A stretch of DNA of 64,000 nucleotides, from assembly GCA_038744685.1 (NCBI GenBank), contig JBCDMB010000007.1:62001-126000 (forward strand), written 5' to 3'. The notes under the pieces are model-generated. The model saw nothing but the letters and a program-made list of their open reading frames with translations. It did no database searches and had not been told where the DNA came from. Each line of letters starts with the position of its first letter. Positions within the stretch are counted from its first letter, which is position 1. Positions 25,537-34,356 of the stretch are shown here, piece after piece. Source of the stretch: Verrucomicrobiota bacterium. Its GTDB lineage: Bacteria; Verrucomicrobiota; Verrucomicrobiia; Opitutales; Puniceicoccaceae. A program made the translations under genes and the position numbers.

Positions 25537-27369
25537 ATGAAGTGCAAGACCTCCTCCTCAAGTGGCTTTTCAGTTCTCAAGTTTTTGCTTTTTGCGGTTC
25601 TTGCGCTCGTTCTGCTGGTAGTCGTTTTTCTTACTTTTCTTCTCTCCCCAACGGCTAAGTGGATTGCAAATAGCCAACTCCCTAAAATTCTGGGGACCGA
25701 AGCCTCCATCCAGGATCTAAAAATAAACCTTTGGTCGGGAGACGTTGAGGTGAAGGGGGTGCGAGTCGCAGATCCCGACAATGCCGACGGGGTAAAGGAT
25801 TTGTTTCTCTTGGAATCTCTCGTTATTGATGTGGACCCAAGTTCAGTTTTTGGAGACGTAATCAAGATCAACGAGATCGCGGTGACAGGGCCCTCAGTGT
25901 CGATAGATCGAGACAAAGACGGGAAGTTTTCTTTTGAGAAATTGGCCGTGATGCAACCTACAGAAGAGACTGAGCCGGAACCGGAACCCGCACCAGAATC
26001 GGGAGGTGGAAAAGCAATCCAGATCGACTCCATTTCGGTCACTAGCCTCTCTGCGTATTTTTCGGACGAAGGTAGCCCAAACGCTAAGAACGTTTACGAC
26101 CTCACTGGATTCAATTTTCTTGGAGAAGGAATCACCGTAAATCCCGGTAGCTCCGTCGCCTCGGTTGCAGAAGGCGTCTCCTTTGCCCTTCTCAAGCTCT
26201 CGGACGCGAAACTGGTTTACTCCACCAACGAGCTTCCTCAGCCGGAAACTACAGAACCGGTAACTGATGAGACAATCGAAACTGCACTATCAGAAGACGC
26301 TGAGGAAATTGAGGAGCAGCCAACCGACGGCGATACCACGGACCCCATTTATATTGGAGACTTTCTGATCGAGAATTTCCAACTCGAGTATTCAAGCCGA
26401 CCAGCAAACGATGAAGATCTCGACGTTAAGGTAGATGGATTTCAAGTGCGTGGAAAGAACATCGCTTTTGATCCATCAGGCGTTCGTCAACCGAGGGAAG
26501 ATGAAGTGATGACCGGTGAGATTTCGTTTCGGATTGAACAGGAAGCTGAAGGCGTTACGGCTGCAGAATTCGACTCCGTGGTTAAATCAACGGTGATTGG
26601 ATCTGGTATTCCAGTGACTGCTGGGCGGTTCCAGTTGACCGGTTTCGAACTGCAGACCGTAGGTTCTCTCGTCCCTGCTGGCACTCAAACCGCCATCGGG
26701 GGGCCAGCCTTTGATCTAACCGGCCGGTGGTTCGTCTCTTCTGACGAACTGGACGGGAAAATCACCCTCGTCAGCAGTAACAATGTAACTACTTCGGTCA
26801 CGCTGAGTGGCACTCCCGACAACCCAAGGATCAATGGCGGTGAAATGCTATTGAACGTTATTGGGAGACCGGGACAATTCCTCGGAAACTTAGCTGGCGA
26901 CGCGATGAAGGGTAGTATGGAGGTCGTCTCCGGTGCTGCTGACGCCGCAGGCACTCTCGCAAGGGGTGCCGGAGATACGGTGATGAACTTAGGAAGAGGG
27001 ATCTTCGATACGGGTAAGGCTCTTGCTAGAGGAGATCTCAAAGGAGCTGGCAAAGGTCTTGAGAAAGCTACTGTTGGGACGGTTACAACGGCCGGTTCAG
27101 CCCTTGGCGATAGCGCCGAGGCGGCGACGGAGGGAGCTGTGAGTGCAGTTTCTTCTGGGACTGGTGCGAACCGCCAGGCTAACTGGAGGGAGGCAAGCAC
27201 TAAGCGCCACGAAGAGTTTCAAGCTGCGGCAAAACAGTGGCTGGAAGAAGGCACATTTCCTCCAGTTTCAGAGCCAAAGCCAGAGGAGACTTTGGATGAA
27301 CCGGTCAATGCGCAACGGGGCGATTCCGATGCAGAGCGGGCGCGTGAGGCGGTAGAGGCGGACTCCTAG
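25537..27369 (+). CDS. AsmA-like membrane-anchored protein
   Basis: A 610-residue protein. One N-terminal helix (about residues 13-36) is followed by ILGTEASIQDLKINLWSGDVEVKGVRVADP, the characteristic opening of AsmA/DUF748-type proteins with repeated beta strands. These span the periplasm and are linked to outer-membrane lipid homeostasis. An acidic Pro/Glu linker (TEETEPEPEPAPESGG) lies near residue 150. The last 150 residues are low-complexity, Ala/Gly-rich repeats (TAGSALGDSAEAATEGAVS and others) that may form helices. Start ATG 25537. Stop 5 bases before the DUF456 gene. Confidence 0.75.
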   Translation: MKCKTSSSSGFSVLKFLLFAVLALVLLVVVFLTFLLSPTAKWIANSQLPKILGTEASIQDLKINLWSGDVEVKGVRVADPDNADGVKDLFLLESLVIDVDPSSVFGDVIKINEIAVTGPSVSIDRDKDGKFSFEKLAVMQPTEETEPEPEPAPESGGGKAIQIDSISVTSLSAYFSDEGSPNAKNVYDLTGFNFLGEGITVNPGSSVASVAEGVSFALLKLSDAKLVYSTNELPQPETTEPVTDETIETALSEDAEEIEEQPTDGDTTDPIYIGDFLIENFQLEYSSRPANDEDLDVKVDGFQVRGKNIAFDPSGVRQPREDEVMTGEISFRIEQEAEGVTAAEFDSVVKSTVIGSGIPVTAGRFQLTGFELQTVGSLVPAGTQTAIGGPAFDLTGRWFVSSDELDGKITLVSSNNVTTSVTLSGTPDNPRINGGEMLLNVIGRPGQFLGNLAGDAMKGSMEVVSGAADAAGTLARGAGDTVMNLGRGIFDTGKALARGDLKGAGKGLEKATVGTVTTAGSALGDSAEAATEGAVSAVSSGTGANRQANWREASTKRHEEFQAAAKQWLEEGTFPPVSEPKPEETLDEPVNAQRGDSDAERAREAVEADS

Positions 27370-27374
27370 AGTCA

Positions 27375-27884
27375 ATGGATCCGACTGCCTGGTTTCTCCT
27401 GGCCGTCACACTCCTTCTTTTCCTCTTAGGAGTGGTCCTAACGGTCTTACCGGTTTTTCCCGGGCCGATTCTTGTCTTTGCGGGGGTCGCCCTTTTTCAC
27501 TTTACGGTTCCCGATGCTTCTCCCGGTATAGCTTTTCTTTGGGTAACCCTAGGGCTCACACTCCTTACCCTCGTTCTTGACTTCGTTCTCTCGATAATGG
27601 GTGCGCGGCGTTACGGTGCCACCTGGAAGGGAGCGACGGGTGCTCTTATCGGTGGAATTGTCGGGATCTTTATTCCTCCACCCCTCGTATGGATCTTTAT
27701 TGGACCCGTTATTGGAGCGATTCTCGGAGAGCTTTTGGGTGGACGACAGCTTAGGGCCGCAGGAAAGGCCGGTTGGGGAACCTTCCTCGGAGCAATGATC
27801 GCGATGGTTATCAAACTCGCTGTTTGTTTTTTCGTAATACTCGGATTCGGATACCTCTGGTTTCGACAGATTTCCGAAGGCTGA
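27375..27884 (+). CDS. DUF456 family membrane protein
   Basis: A 169-residue, very hydrophobic protein with five or so membrane helices and glycine-rich turns (GATWKGATGALIGGIVGIF, GPVIGAILGELLGGRQ). This Gly-zipper pattern and length match the DUF456 family, whose function is not known. The stop is directly before the lipB ATG at 27886, suggesting one transcript with the AsmA-like gene and lipB. Confidence 0.85.
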   Translation: MDPTAWFLLAVTLLLFLLGVVLTVLPVFPGPILVFAGVALFHFTVPDASPGIAFLWVTLGLTLLTLVLDFVLSIMGARRYGATWKGATGALIGGIVGIFIPPPLVWIFIGPVIGAILGELLGGRQLRAAGKAGWGTFLGAMIAMVIKLAVCFFVILGFGYLWFRQISEG

Positions 27885-27885
27885 A

Positions 27886-28530
27886 ATGAAGACCACTATT
27901 GAGGATTGGGGTTCGACGTCCTATCAGGATGCACTTCAGATACAGCTGCGCACTCTCCAAGAGAGAAGAGAAGGAAAAAGACCCGATACACTGGTCTTTA
28001 CTGAACACCAACCCGTCTATACGGTCGGTCGTCACCCCAAGGCTGCTAAGAACTTGATAGCCTCACCGACATTTCTACACACTCATGGAATCGAAGTGGT
28101 TGAGACCAATCGCGGTGGGGATATCACATACCACGGGCCAGGCCAGATCACCGGGTACCTATTCGTCGACCTTTCCCAATCGAAGGATCTTCACCAACTC
28201 CTTCGCCAAGTAGAGGACCTGGTCATCGCTACAGTCTGCTCTTTCGGCCTCGCAGCGAATCGGCGGAAGGGCCTGACCGGGGTCTGGATAGACTCCCGCA
28301 AGATCGCCGCCATTGGAATGGCCGCTCGACATTGGGTTTCCTTTCATGGATTCGCTCTAAACGTCTCCACGAATCTCGAACACTTTTCAGGAATTGTTCC
28401 CTGTGGGATCACAGACGGAACGGTGACTTCCCTAGAAAAGGAATTAGGAAGATCAGTAGTGCTGGACGAGGTAAAGAATCGCCTTGGTAGGGAATTTCAA
28501 AGGGCGTTTGGGACCGAGAGTAAAAACTGA
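27886..28530 (+). CDS. lipB: Octanoyl-(acyl carrier protein):protein transferase
   Basis: A 214-residue enzyme that transfers octanoate from ACP to the lipoyl lysine of proteins such as GcvH. Key segments are NRGGDITYHGPGQITGYLFV, the catalytic lysine in WIDSRKIAAIGMAARHW and the cysteine in IVPCGITDGTVTSLEKELG. Length and order match LipB. No lipA gene is next to it. The presence of an LplA homologue at 54652 gives a second route using free lipoate. Confidence 0.95.
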   Translation: MKTTIEDWGSTSYQDALQIQLRTLQERREGKRPDTLVFTEHQPVYTVGRHPKAAKNLIASPTFLHTHGIEVVETNRGGDITYHGPGQITGYLFVDLSQSKDLHQLLRQVEDLVIATVCSFGLAANRRKGLTGVWIDSRKIAAIGMAARHWVSFHGFALNVSTNLEHFSGIVPCGITDGTVTSLEKELGRSVVLDEVKNRLGREFQRAFGTESKN

Positions 28531-28619
28531 CGGCTCCCTTGGAGTCGAATAGCGGCACCGTCCTTCGATTCGACTAACAGATTGCCACATCCACCTTCAT
28601 CCTGCTTTCCTCGATTCCT

Positions 28620-28907
28620 ATGGGGAAAGAAAAGTCTCGGATCCTCAATGAGGTGTGGTTTTCAGGACGCGTGCAGGGTGTAGGCTTCCGATATGAGACC
28701 ACAAAAATTGCCAACGGCTATGAAGTAACGGGATATGTCGAGAATCTGGCTGACGGTCGAGTCCATCTGGTCGCCAACGGAACCGAAGAGGAAGTTCGAC
28801 AGTTTATCGAGGCGGTTTGCGATGGGCTGTCCGAATACATTCGAGATACGGAGATACGCGTTGGCGACGCGAAAGACCCATTCGAGGGGTTCCAGTTAAA
28901 GATTTAG
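28620..28907 (+). CDS. acyP: Acylphosphatase
   Basis: A 95-residue cytoplasmic enzyme hydrolysing acyl phosphates. The phosphate loop is FSGRVQGVGFRYET with the catalytic arginine, and the second signature is GYVENLADGRVHLVANG with the catalytic asparagine. Length is typical. Separated by 89 bases from lipB; the gap holds an inverted pair AGTCGAAT (28543-28550) and ATTCGACT (28568-28575). Confidence 0.93.
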   Translation: MGKEKSRILNEVWFSGRVQGVGFRYETTKIANGYEVTGYVENLADGRVHLVANGTEEEVRQFIEAVCDGLSEYIRDTEIRVGDAKDPFEGFQLKI

Positions 28908-28935
28908 AAAATGACCTCTAAAAAGGTTCCAAAGC

Positions 28936-29832
28936 CTACTCGGTAACAGTAATCGGGATTGTCAATTCCTTCATCCCTGGAACGTCAGCAAAAAGTGCTC
29001 CGTCTCCCGGGACACCACCTTCAACTACCACACTCACTGAACGGCTCCCTGCTGGAATGATCACCTCAGGCATGATTACGGATGCCGGAACATCTGTGGT
29101 GACCCGAATCGCAAGGCCGCCAGCGGGCGCATCAAAGTCTACCGAGAAGACAAGAATACCCGTTTCGCCAGAGGCAAGTGTAAGACTGATCGGAGCAACC
29201 TTTAGCAGAGAAAGGTCTACCATAAAATTACCAATCGGAACCAATTGCCCGCCCGACTGTAGTTGAACAAAATAACTTTCACCCGCGGGAAGAGCAGGCA
29301 CTACGAAATCGATCTCATTGTCAGACTTGAACCGAGTCTCCGCCTCGACTCCTCCTATGATGATCCTGTCTGATCGGAAAAACCGGCGTCCCAACACCGC
29401 GACAGGTCTACCTACCGGTGCACGGTCCACCTGCATTTGGATCACATATTTATTCACCAACCGGAAACTGTAGAGATTCGAGACGGCCTCGTTAGGGTTC
29501 TCTTCAGAACCACCTAAAACCACGTAGTTTAGAATAAAATAGAACGCCGCTTCTGACTGATCCTCAGGCATCACATAGTCGAAGTCGAAAAGACTCGGAT
29601 CGATAGGGTTCTGCTCCATTGGAAACACGGTTCCATCAATAACGATGTTCCCTTTCACCGAATCGTTCTTGATCGTAGCCCCAGTGGCAGCGTCTGTCCT
29701 CATCGTAATCGTGTAGATGCCAGAGGGGTTCTCAGGAATCCGGGTAGGAGTGAGGTTCTCCATGGTCACCCCGCAGCCGGCGAGGAAAAAGACTAAAACA
29801 GCAGCAAGAGGCGAGAGGAGACGTGGGTTCAT
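28936..29832 (-). CDS. Lipoprotein with IPT/TIG-like domain, unknown function
   Basis: About 298 residues from ATG 29832; the frame is open back to 29889. The signal peptide ends in the lipobox LAGC. Residues near 155-200 (APVGRPVAVLGRRFFRSDR, VDFVVPALPAGESYFVQL in outline) look like an immunoglobulin-like IPT/TIG fold. The last 90 residues form another beta domain ending LTIPITVTE. It follows the HemW-like gene after about 50 bases on the same strand. Function unknown. Confidence 0.65.
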   Translation of the reverse strand: MNPRLLSPLAAVLVFFLAGCGVTMENLTPTRIPENPSGIYTITMRTDAATGATIKNDSVKGNIVIDGTVFPMEQNPIDPSLFDFDYVMPEDQSEAAFYFILNYVVLGGSEENPNEAVSNLYSFRLVNKYVIQMQVDRAPVGRPVAVLGRRFFRSDRIIIGGVEAETRFKSDNEIDFVVPALPAGESYFVQLQSGGQLVPIGNFMVDLSLLKVAPISLTLASGETGILVFSVDFDAPAGGLAIRVTTDVPASVIMPEVIIPAGSRSVSVVVEGGVPGDGALFADVPGMKELTIPITVTE

Positions 29833-29881
29833 ATTGTACTTCAAGGGATTAGTTCTAAGGAAACTGTCGTGCAAGACAAAG

Positions 29882-31084
29882 TTATCCAAGGATCTGTTGC
29901 GAGATCTCGTCTGCGAGCAATCGGCCCTGCAAAGTCAGGCGATAGTTGCCCTTAGACTGAACCAAGTATCCCTCAGATTCCAGCTTCTCCAAAAATACCT
30001 TTACTCTGTCCCGATCCGTTGGGTGCAAAGAATTGACAAGATCTGTGGAGATTCCAGAGTTCTTGCGCAACCCGAAGATGATCTTCTCCAGAGCCCTATC
30101 AGAATCAGAGCTTTCTACAAGATCAGGGTAGCGATCAGCTGCTGCTGTAAACGGAAACTCGCTCCACTTTTTGAGATCGTAAGCATTTCGGAATCGCAAT
30201 GAACCGATCTGCGAAGCTGCGGACGGCCCGATTCCGCGCCAGTTACCCATGGACCAAACATTCAAGTGGTGGTTACAGTGGGAACCCTCCCTTGCGAAGT
30301 TTGAGATCTCGTATTGGTGAAACCCTGCCTCTTCAAGAAGGCACCACGCTCGCTCGTAGAGAGAGGCCTCCTGATCAGGATCGGGCTGATTTCCGGATTG
30401 CGTCAACCGGGTATAGAGAGCGGTATCTTCTTCCAGAGTAAGGCAGTAAACAGAAACGTGGTCTGGACTTAGAGCCACTGTCTGCTCCAAATCCGCCTCC
30501 AGCTCTTCTACCGTTTGACCGGGAAAAGCGATGATCAGATCGAGATTAAGATTTTTGAAACCCGCTTCCCGAATCTCTCCGACAATAGCCTCCAGATTCT
30601 TGGGGTCATAAGGCCGTCCCATTGCTTTCAGAAGCCGTGGGGAGAAGGACTGAACACCAAGGGACAGGCGATTCACTCCGATCTCACACCAGGCCTTGAG
30701 CTTCTCGCGAGTCGGACAAAGCGGCGTCAGCTCAACCGTCCATTCTGTGCCAGAGGCCACTTGCTCATTGATCAATTCCCCGATTCTGAGAATGTCCGAG
30801 GCTTTCAAAAGACCCGGTGTCCCTCCACCCCAGAATACGCTACTAACTGTCCCTTCAAAATGAAGGCTCTCCCACTCCGCTTCCAATCCAGCCCGGTATC
30901 GATCCCAATCTCCCGGAGAGGGGAGACTCTTTTTAAACGCACAGAAGTCACAAAGCGCAGTACAGAACGGAACGTGCAGATAGAGTGCCGCCCCATTTGG
31001 AATATAATTCGGGTGAAATTGAATCGGAGTGGTAACTGCGGCAGAAGAATCCGTCGACTCCGGAGATCCCGAATGCCTATTCAC
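29882..31084 (-). CDS. HemW-like radical SAM protein
   Basis: A 400-residue protein. The radical SAM cluster motif is HVPFCTALCDFCAF, with further family pieces SVFWGGGTPGLL, NRLSLGVQSFSPRLLKAMGR, LNLDLIIAFPGQT and HQYEISNFAREG. This matches HemW (oxygen-independent coproporphyrinogen III oxidase-like), a heme-trafficking protein. The HemW heme motif HNxxYW is not intact: the segment reads CNHHLNVWSMGNW. The start is GTG 31084, overlapping the stop of the 46-residue membrane protein (GTGAATAG), so translation is coupled. Confidence 0.88.
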   Translation of the reverse strand: MNRHSGSPESTDSSAAVTTPIQFHPNYIPNGAALYLHVPFCTALCDFCAFKKSLPSPGDWDRYRAGLEAEWESLHFEGTVSSVFWGGGTPGLLKASDILRIGELINEQVASGTEWTVELTPLCPTREKLKAWCEIGVNRLSLGVQSFSPRLLKAMGRPYDPKNLEAIVGEIREAGFKNLNLDLIIAFPGQTVEELEADLEQTVALSPDHVSVYCLTLEEDTALYTRLTQSGNQPDPDQEASLYERAWCLLEEAGFHQYEISNFAREGSHCNHHLNVWSMGNWRGIGPSAASQIGSLRFRNAYDLKKWSEFPFTAAADRYPDLVESSDSDRALEKIIFGLRKNSGISTDLVNSLHPTDRDRVKVFLEKLESEGYLVQSKGNYRLTLQGRLLADEISQQILG

Positions 31085-31217
31085 CCTTCACTTGCCACCA
31101 AAGGTAAGCAGTCTGGAAAAACGCGTAAGCAAGGATCGCGTAGAAAATCCATTTGAGAGGAATTCCCTTACCTTCGGTCCCCTGCCCTTCATCCACTTCT
31201 TTCCGCTCCTTTTCCAT
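31077..31217 (-). CDS. 46-residue single-helix membrane protein
   Basis: A short gene between the pseudouridine synthase and the HemW-like gene. It starts at ATG 31217, 4 bases after the synthase stop, and ends at TAG 31077 inside the GTG start of the next gene. The charged N-terminal third (MEKERKEVDEGQG) is followed by a membrane helix IPLKWIFYAILAYAFFQTAY and LWWQVKGE. The tight spacing on both sides and the clear membrane helix argue for a real gene. No family recognised. It may be a small partner or anchor. Confidence 0.75.
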   Translation of the reverse strand: MEKERKEVDEGQGTEGKGIPLKWIFYAILAYAFFQTAYLWWQVKGE

Positions 31218-31221
31218 CCGC

Positions 31222-32241
31222 TCAACTGATAAAAGTGGTCATTTCACTTGGCAGGTGTGCCTGCACCTCAAGAACCTTGCCTGATACTGGATGTCGAAAG
31301 ACTGTCTCAAAAGAGTGTAAGAGGATACGCTCCACCCGTGCCGCATCACCAGAAACACGTGTTTTTCGGAAGCCATAAAGAGAATCTCCCAATACCGGGA
31401 ATCCCATTTCCGACAGATGAACACGAATCTGATGCGTCCTACCCGTCTCAATCGAGACCCGCAAGGCACTCCATCCATCATTAGAGCCATTGAGAACCTC
31501 CCAATGAGAAACAGCAGGTCTCCCGTCAGGCAAAACTGCCATCTTTGTCCTATTGACCGGATGCCTCCCAATGGGTCCGTCGCAGGTTCCCACCTGCTGA
31601 TCGGGAACCCCTTGAACTACACAAATGTAGGTTTTCGAAATGGAGCGGGCCTGAAACTGGGAGAAGAGATCCCTCGCAGCTTTTTCGGTTTTGCCAAGAA
31701 TCAACACACCCGAGGTTTCCTTATCCAGCCGGTGAACGATACCCGGTCTCTCAACCTCATCCAGAGCCGCGAGCTTGCCGTGAGTGTGGTGAAGGGCTGC
31801 GTTGACTACGGTTCCATTTTCACAGCCGTTTCCGGGGTGGACCACCATCCCCGATGCTTTATTGATGACCAGAATGTCTTCGTCTTCGAAGAGAATCGTG
31901 AGGGGCAGATCCTGAGGCTCGGGAATTTTGGGATGGTTCGAGTTGTCATTGAATACTTGAGCGTCAATCGACAAAATATCCCCATCCGAGACCATCACTC
32001 GAGGCACAAGATCTTTCTCGCTTCTGACCACTCTTTCTTCGCGAATCGCCTTTTGCCAGCGCGAACGGGACACCTCGGGAAAGTGGGAAGACAACCAGCT
32101 ATCCAGGCGAACCGGATTCGCCGAAACCACCTGAGCCTCGATCCACTCCACAGATCTCTCGGCCTCATCCACCCTTACGTTTCGACTGAAGTCTGATCGA
32201 AGTGGCAACTCCTTTTCGCCATTGTAAATTGAGGTTTTCAA
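31222..32241 (-). CDS. RluD-family pseudouridine synthase
   Basis: An S4 RNA-binding domain (VRLDSWLSSHFPEVSRSRWQ) followed by the RluA/RluD catalytic domain with GIVHRLDKETSGVLILGKT (catalytic aspartate), NKASGMVVHPGNG and IETGRTHQIRVHLSEMGFPV. It probably modifies 23S rRNA. The open frame begins at TTG 32241, giving 339 residues and an unusually long N-terminus. A GTG at 32172 would give about 316 residues, nearer the family length. First gene of a leftward coupled operon. Confidence 0.9.
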   Translation of the reverse strand: MKTSIYNGEKELPLRSDFSRNVRVDEAERSVEWIEAQVVSANPVRLDSWLSSHFPEVSRSRWQKAIREERVVRSEKDLVPRVMVSDGDILSIDAQVFNDNSNHPKIPEPQDLPLTILFEDEDILVINKASGMVVHPGNGCENGTVVNAALHHTHGKLAALDEVERPGIVHRLDKETSGVLILGKTEKAARDLFSQFQARSISKTYICVVQGVPDQQVGTCDGPIGRHPVNRTKMAVLPDGRPAVSHWEVLNGSNDGWSALRVSIETGRTHQIRVHLSEMGFPVLGDSLYGFRKTRVSGDAARVERILLHSFETVFRHPVSGKVLEVQAHLPSEMTTFIS

Positions 32242-32408
32242 AACAGAAATATGATCCCTACACCCTTACTCTCTCCGAAACCAATCGGCTTTGCAACAGA
32301 TCCGATAGCCCTATCGAAGTCACAAATTTCGGCAAGACTACGTGAATCAATTGGACAGTCTCCTTCGAGTAGGTTCGGTGTCAGCAGAGTTTCTCAAATT
32401 CGATATCA

Positions 32409-32446
32409 CAAAAAAGCCCCTCGGTGCGACCTGGCACCGAGGGGCT
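32409..32446 (-). terminator. Rho-independent terminator of rpsA
   Basis: A 13-bp perfect stem (32415-32427 with 32434-32446, AGCCCCTCGGTGC and its complement) with a 6-base loop. On the minus strand it is followed by six T's (32409-32414). It lies 26 bases beyond the rpsA stop. Confidence 0.93.
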
Positions 32447-32472
32447 GAAAATCTTTTGTTGAATCGCTGGGT

Positions 32473-34131
32473 TTAGCGACCGGCCTGATCGAGGATGTCC
32501 CCGAGGCTCGCTAGATCCTCGTCTCCAGAGAGCGAGTCGTAAGCTGCCGCCTCGGCTGCCACCTCGTCATCCGAGTACTCAGCGGCCTTGATGCTGAGAC
32601 CAATCCGGCGGTCATTCCGGTCGATCTTGATCACACGGGCCGTCACTTTCTGGTCGACATCCACCGCATCCTTCACGTTCTCAACCCGATCTTCGCTGAG
32701 CTGGCTGATGTGCACCAAGCCGTCAATGTCATGCTCCAGTTGAACAAAGGCTCCGTAGTTCGTGAGCTTGATGACCGTGCCTGAGACAACATCGCCAATC
32801 TTGAAGTATTGGTCGATTTCTTCCCATGGGTCGTTGCTCAACTGCTTCATACCGAGAGAGATTCGACGGTTGTCTACGTCCACATCCAGAACGATCGCGT
32901 CGACCTCGTCACCCTTCTTCACCACCTCTGTTGGGTTATTGACCTTGCGGGTCCAACTCATGTCGGAGACGTGAACCATTCCGTCGATACCTTCTTCCAA
33001 TTCAATGAAGGCACCGTAGTTGGTGAGATTCCGGACCTGCCCGCGAACGTGAGCACCGACCGGGTAGTTGTGGCGGACCATGTCCCAAGGATTTTCGTCG
33101 AGCTGACGGGTTCCCAGAGAAATCTTTTGCTCATCTTTCTGGATCCCCAAAACAACCGCGTCGACCTCCTGGCCGATCCGCAAGACTTCGGATGGCTTGT
33201 TGATGCGCTTCGTCCAGGAAAGCTCGGTCACATGGACCAGACCTTCGACACCTTCTTCGATTTCGATGAATGCACCGTAGGCGACCAGATTGACGACGCG
33301 GCCTTTGACCACAGCGCCGACCGGATACTTCTGTTCAATGAGATCCCAAGGATTCTGACTAAGCTGCTTCGTGCCCAGTGACACCCGCTCACGGTCGCGG
33401 TCGACCTCCAGGATCTGAACGTCAATTTCTTCGCCCGCTTTCAGCATTTCGCTCGGGTGGGAAACCCTACCCCAGCTCATGTCGGTGATGTGAAGGAGAC
33501 CATCCAGACCGTCGAGATCCACAAACGCTCCATAGTCAGTGATGTTCTTCACCACCCCACGGCGAACATCGCCCGGGTTGACCTCATCAAGAAGCTTGCG
33601 ACGCTTTTCCGCTCTCTGCTCTTCGATCAGCTCCCGGCGGGAAACTACGATATTTTTCCGGTCCGGGTTAATCTTGATGACTTTAAAATCGTAGGTTTGT
33701 CCGACATATTGGTCCAGATTCTTAGGCGGCTGAATATCAATCTGGGACGCTGGGAGGAACGAGTCTACTCCAATGCTGATGATCAACCCTCCCTTTACCT
33801 TGGACTTAACCCGTCCAGGGACGATCGAACCCTCGTCACAGTTTTCGAGGATGTGCTCCCAGTTCTTTTTCTGCTCTGCCTTGTCGTAGGAAACGACGGG
33901 GTTACCGTCGCGATCCTCCAAACGGTCAAGGTAGACTTCAATTTCGCCTCCGACATCCAAATCTCCAGGATCGGAAAATTCAACCGAGGGGATTGCTGCT
34001 TCCGATTTGCCGCCGATATCGACGATCACTTCGGTCGGACGAATCTCCATGATCCGCCCTTTGATAATTTCACCCTCTTCCAGCTTATCAATACTGCTGT
34101 CAGAGAGAAGTTCTTCCATTAAGGAACTCAT
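32473..34131 (-). CDS. rpsA: 30S ribosomal protein S1
   Basis: About 552 residues with six S1 RNA-binding domains: EGEIIKGRIMEIRPTEVIV, EGSIVPGRVKSKVKGG, PGDVRRGVVKNITDYGAF, VGAVVKGRVVNLVAYGAF, VGAHVRGQVRNLTNYGAF and IGDVVSGTVIKLTNYGAF. It binds mRNA on the small subunit. The acidic C-terminal tail has an Ala-rich stretch. The frame is open to 34164; I start at ATG 34131 (MSSLMEELLSD). ATG 34119 is also possible. No Shine-Dalgarno site is visible, which is common for this gene. Confidence 0.95.
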   Translation of the reverse strand: MSSLMEELLSDSSIDKLEEGEIIKGRIMEIRPTEVIVDIGGKSEAAIPSVEFSDPGDLDVGGEIEVYLDRLEDRDGNPVVSYDKAEQKKNWEHILENCDEGSIVPGRVKSKVKGGLIISIGVDSFLPASQIDIQPPKNLDQYVGQTYDFKVIKINPDRKNIVVSRRELIEEQRAEKRRKLLDEVNPGDVRRGVVKNITDYGAFVDLDGLDGLLHITDMSWGRVSHPSEMLKAGEEIDVQILEVDRDRERVSLGTKQLSQNPWDLIEQKYPVGAVVKGRVVNLVAYGAFIEIEEGVEGLVHVTELSWTKRINKPSEVLRIGQEVDAVVLGIQKDEQKISLGTRQLDENPWDMVRHNYPVGAHVRGQVRNLTNYGAFIELEEGIDGMVHVSDMSWTRKVNNPTEVVKKGDEVDAIVLDVDVDNRRISLGMKQLSNDPWEEIDQYFKIGDVVSGTVIKLTNYGAFVQLEHDIDGLVHISQLSEDRVENVKDAVDVDQKVTARVIKIDRNDRRIGLSIKAAEYSDDEVAAEAAAYDSLSGDEDLASLGDILDQAGR

Positions 34132-34274
34132 AGGTTTTTTTGTAAGGCTCAATCGTGCAATCAAGCCTGATGGTTAGTGGTTATTGTTGGTAGTTAGTGA
34201 GTGGCCTCACCCAATGAAAGTGGGCGAAATTCAGCCAAGCGCGGAATCAAGTCAAAGAGACTCGCAACTCGCAA

Positions 34275-34305
34275 GAAAAAAAGCCCCTATTCTCTGGCAG
34301 GGGCT
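34275..34305 (-). terminator. Rho-independent terminator of the 176-residue exported protein gene
   Basis: The stem AGCCCCT (34282-34288) pairs with AGGGGCT (34299-34305), with a 10-base loop. On the minus strand it is followed by a run of about seven T's (34275-34282). It lies about 50 bases downstream of the stop at 34357 and upstream of rpsA. Confidence 0.85.
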
Positions 34306-34356
34306 GTTCCCGACTAGTCCACCTTGGCCTAGTGACTATCGAGGGTAGACTTGGCC

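Noticed and set aside
31417-32196. Rightward 259-codon frame opposite the RluD-type gene
   Set aside because: It lies wholly antisense to a clear S4/pseudouridine synthase with intact motifs and has no recognisable domain.
33457-34122. Rightward 221-codon frame opposite rpsA
   Set aside because: Shadow of the S1 repeats; no independent evidence.
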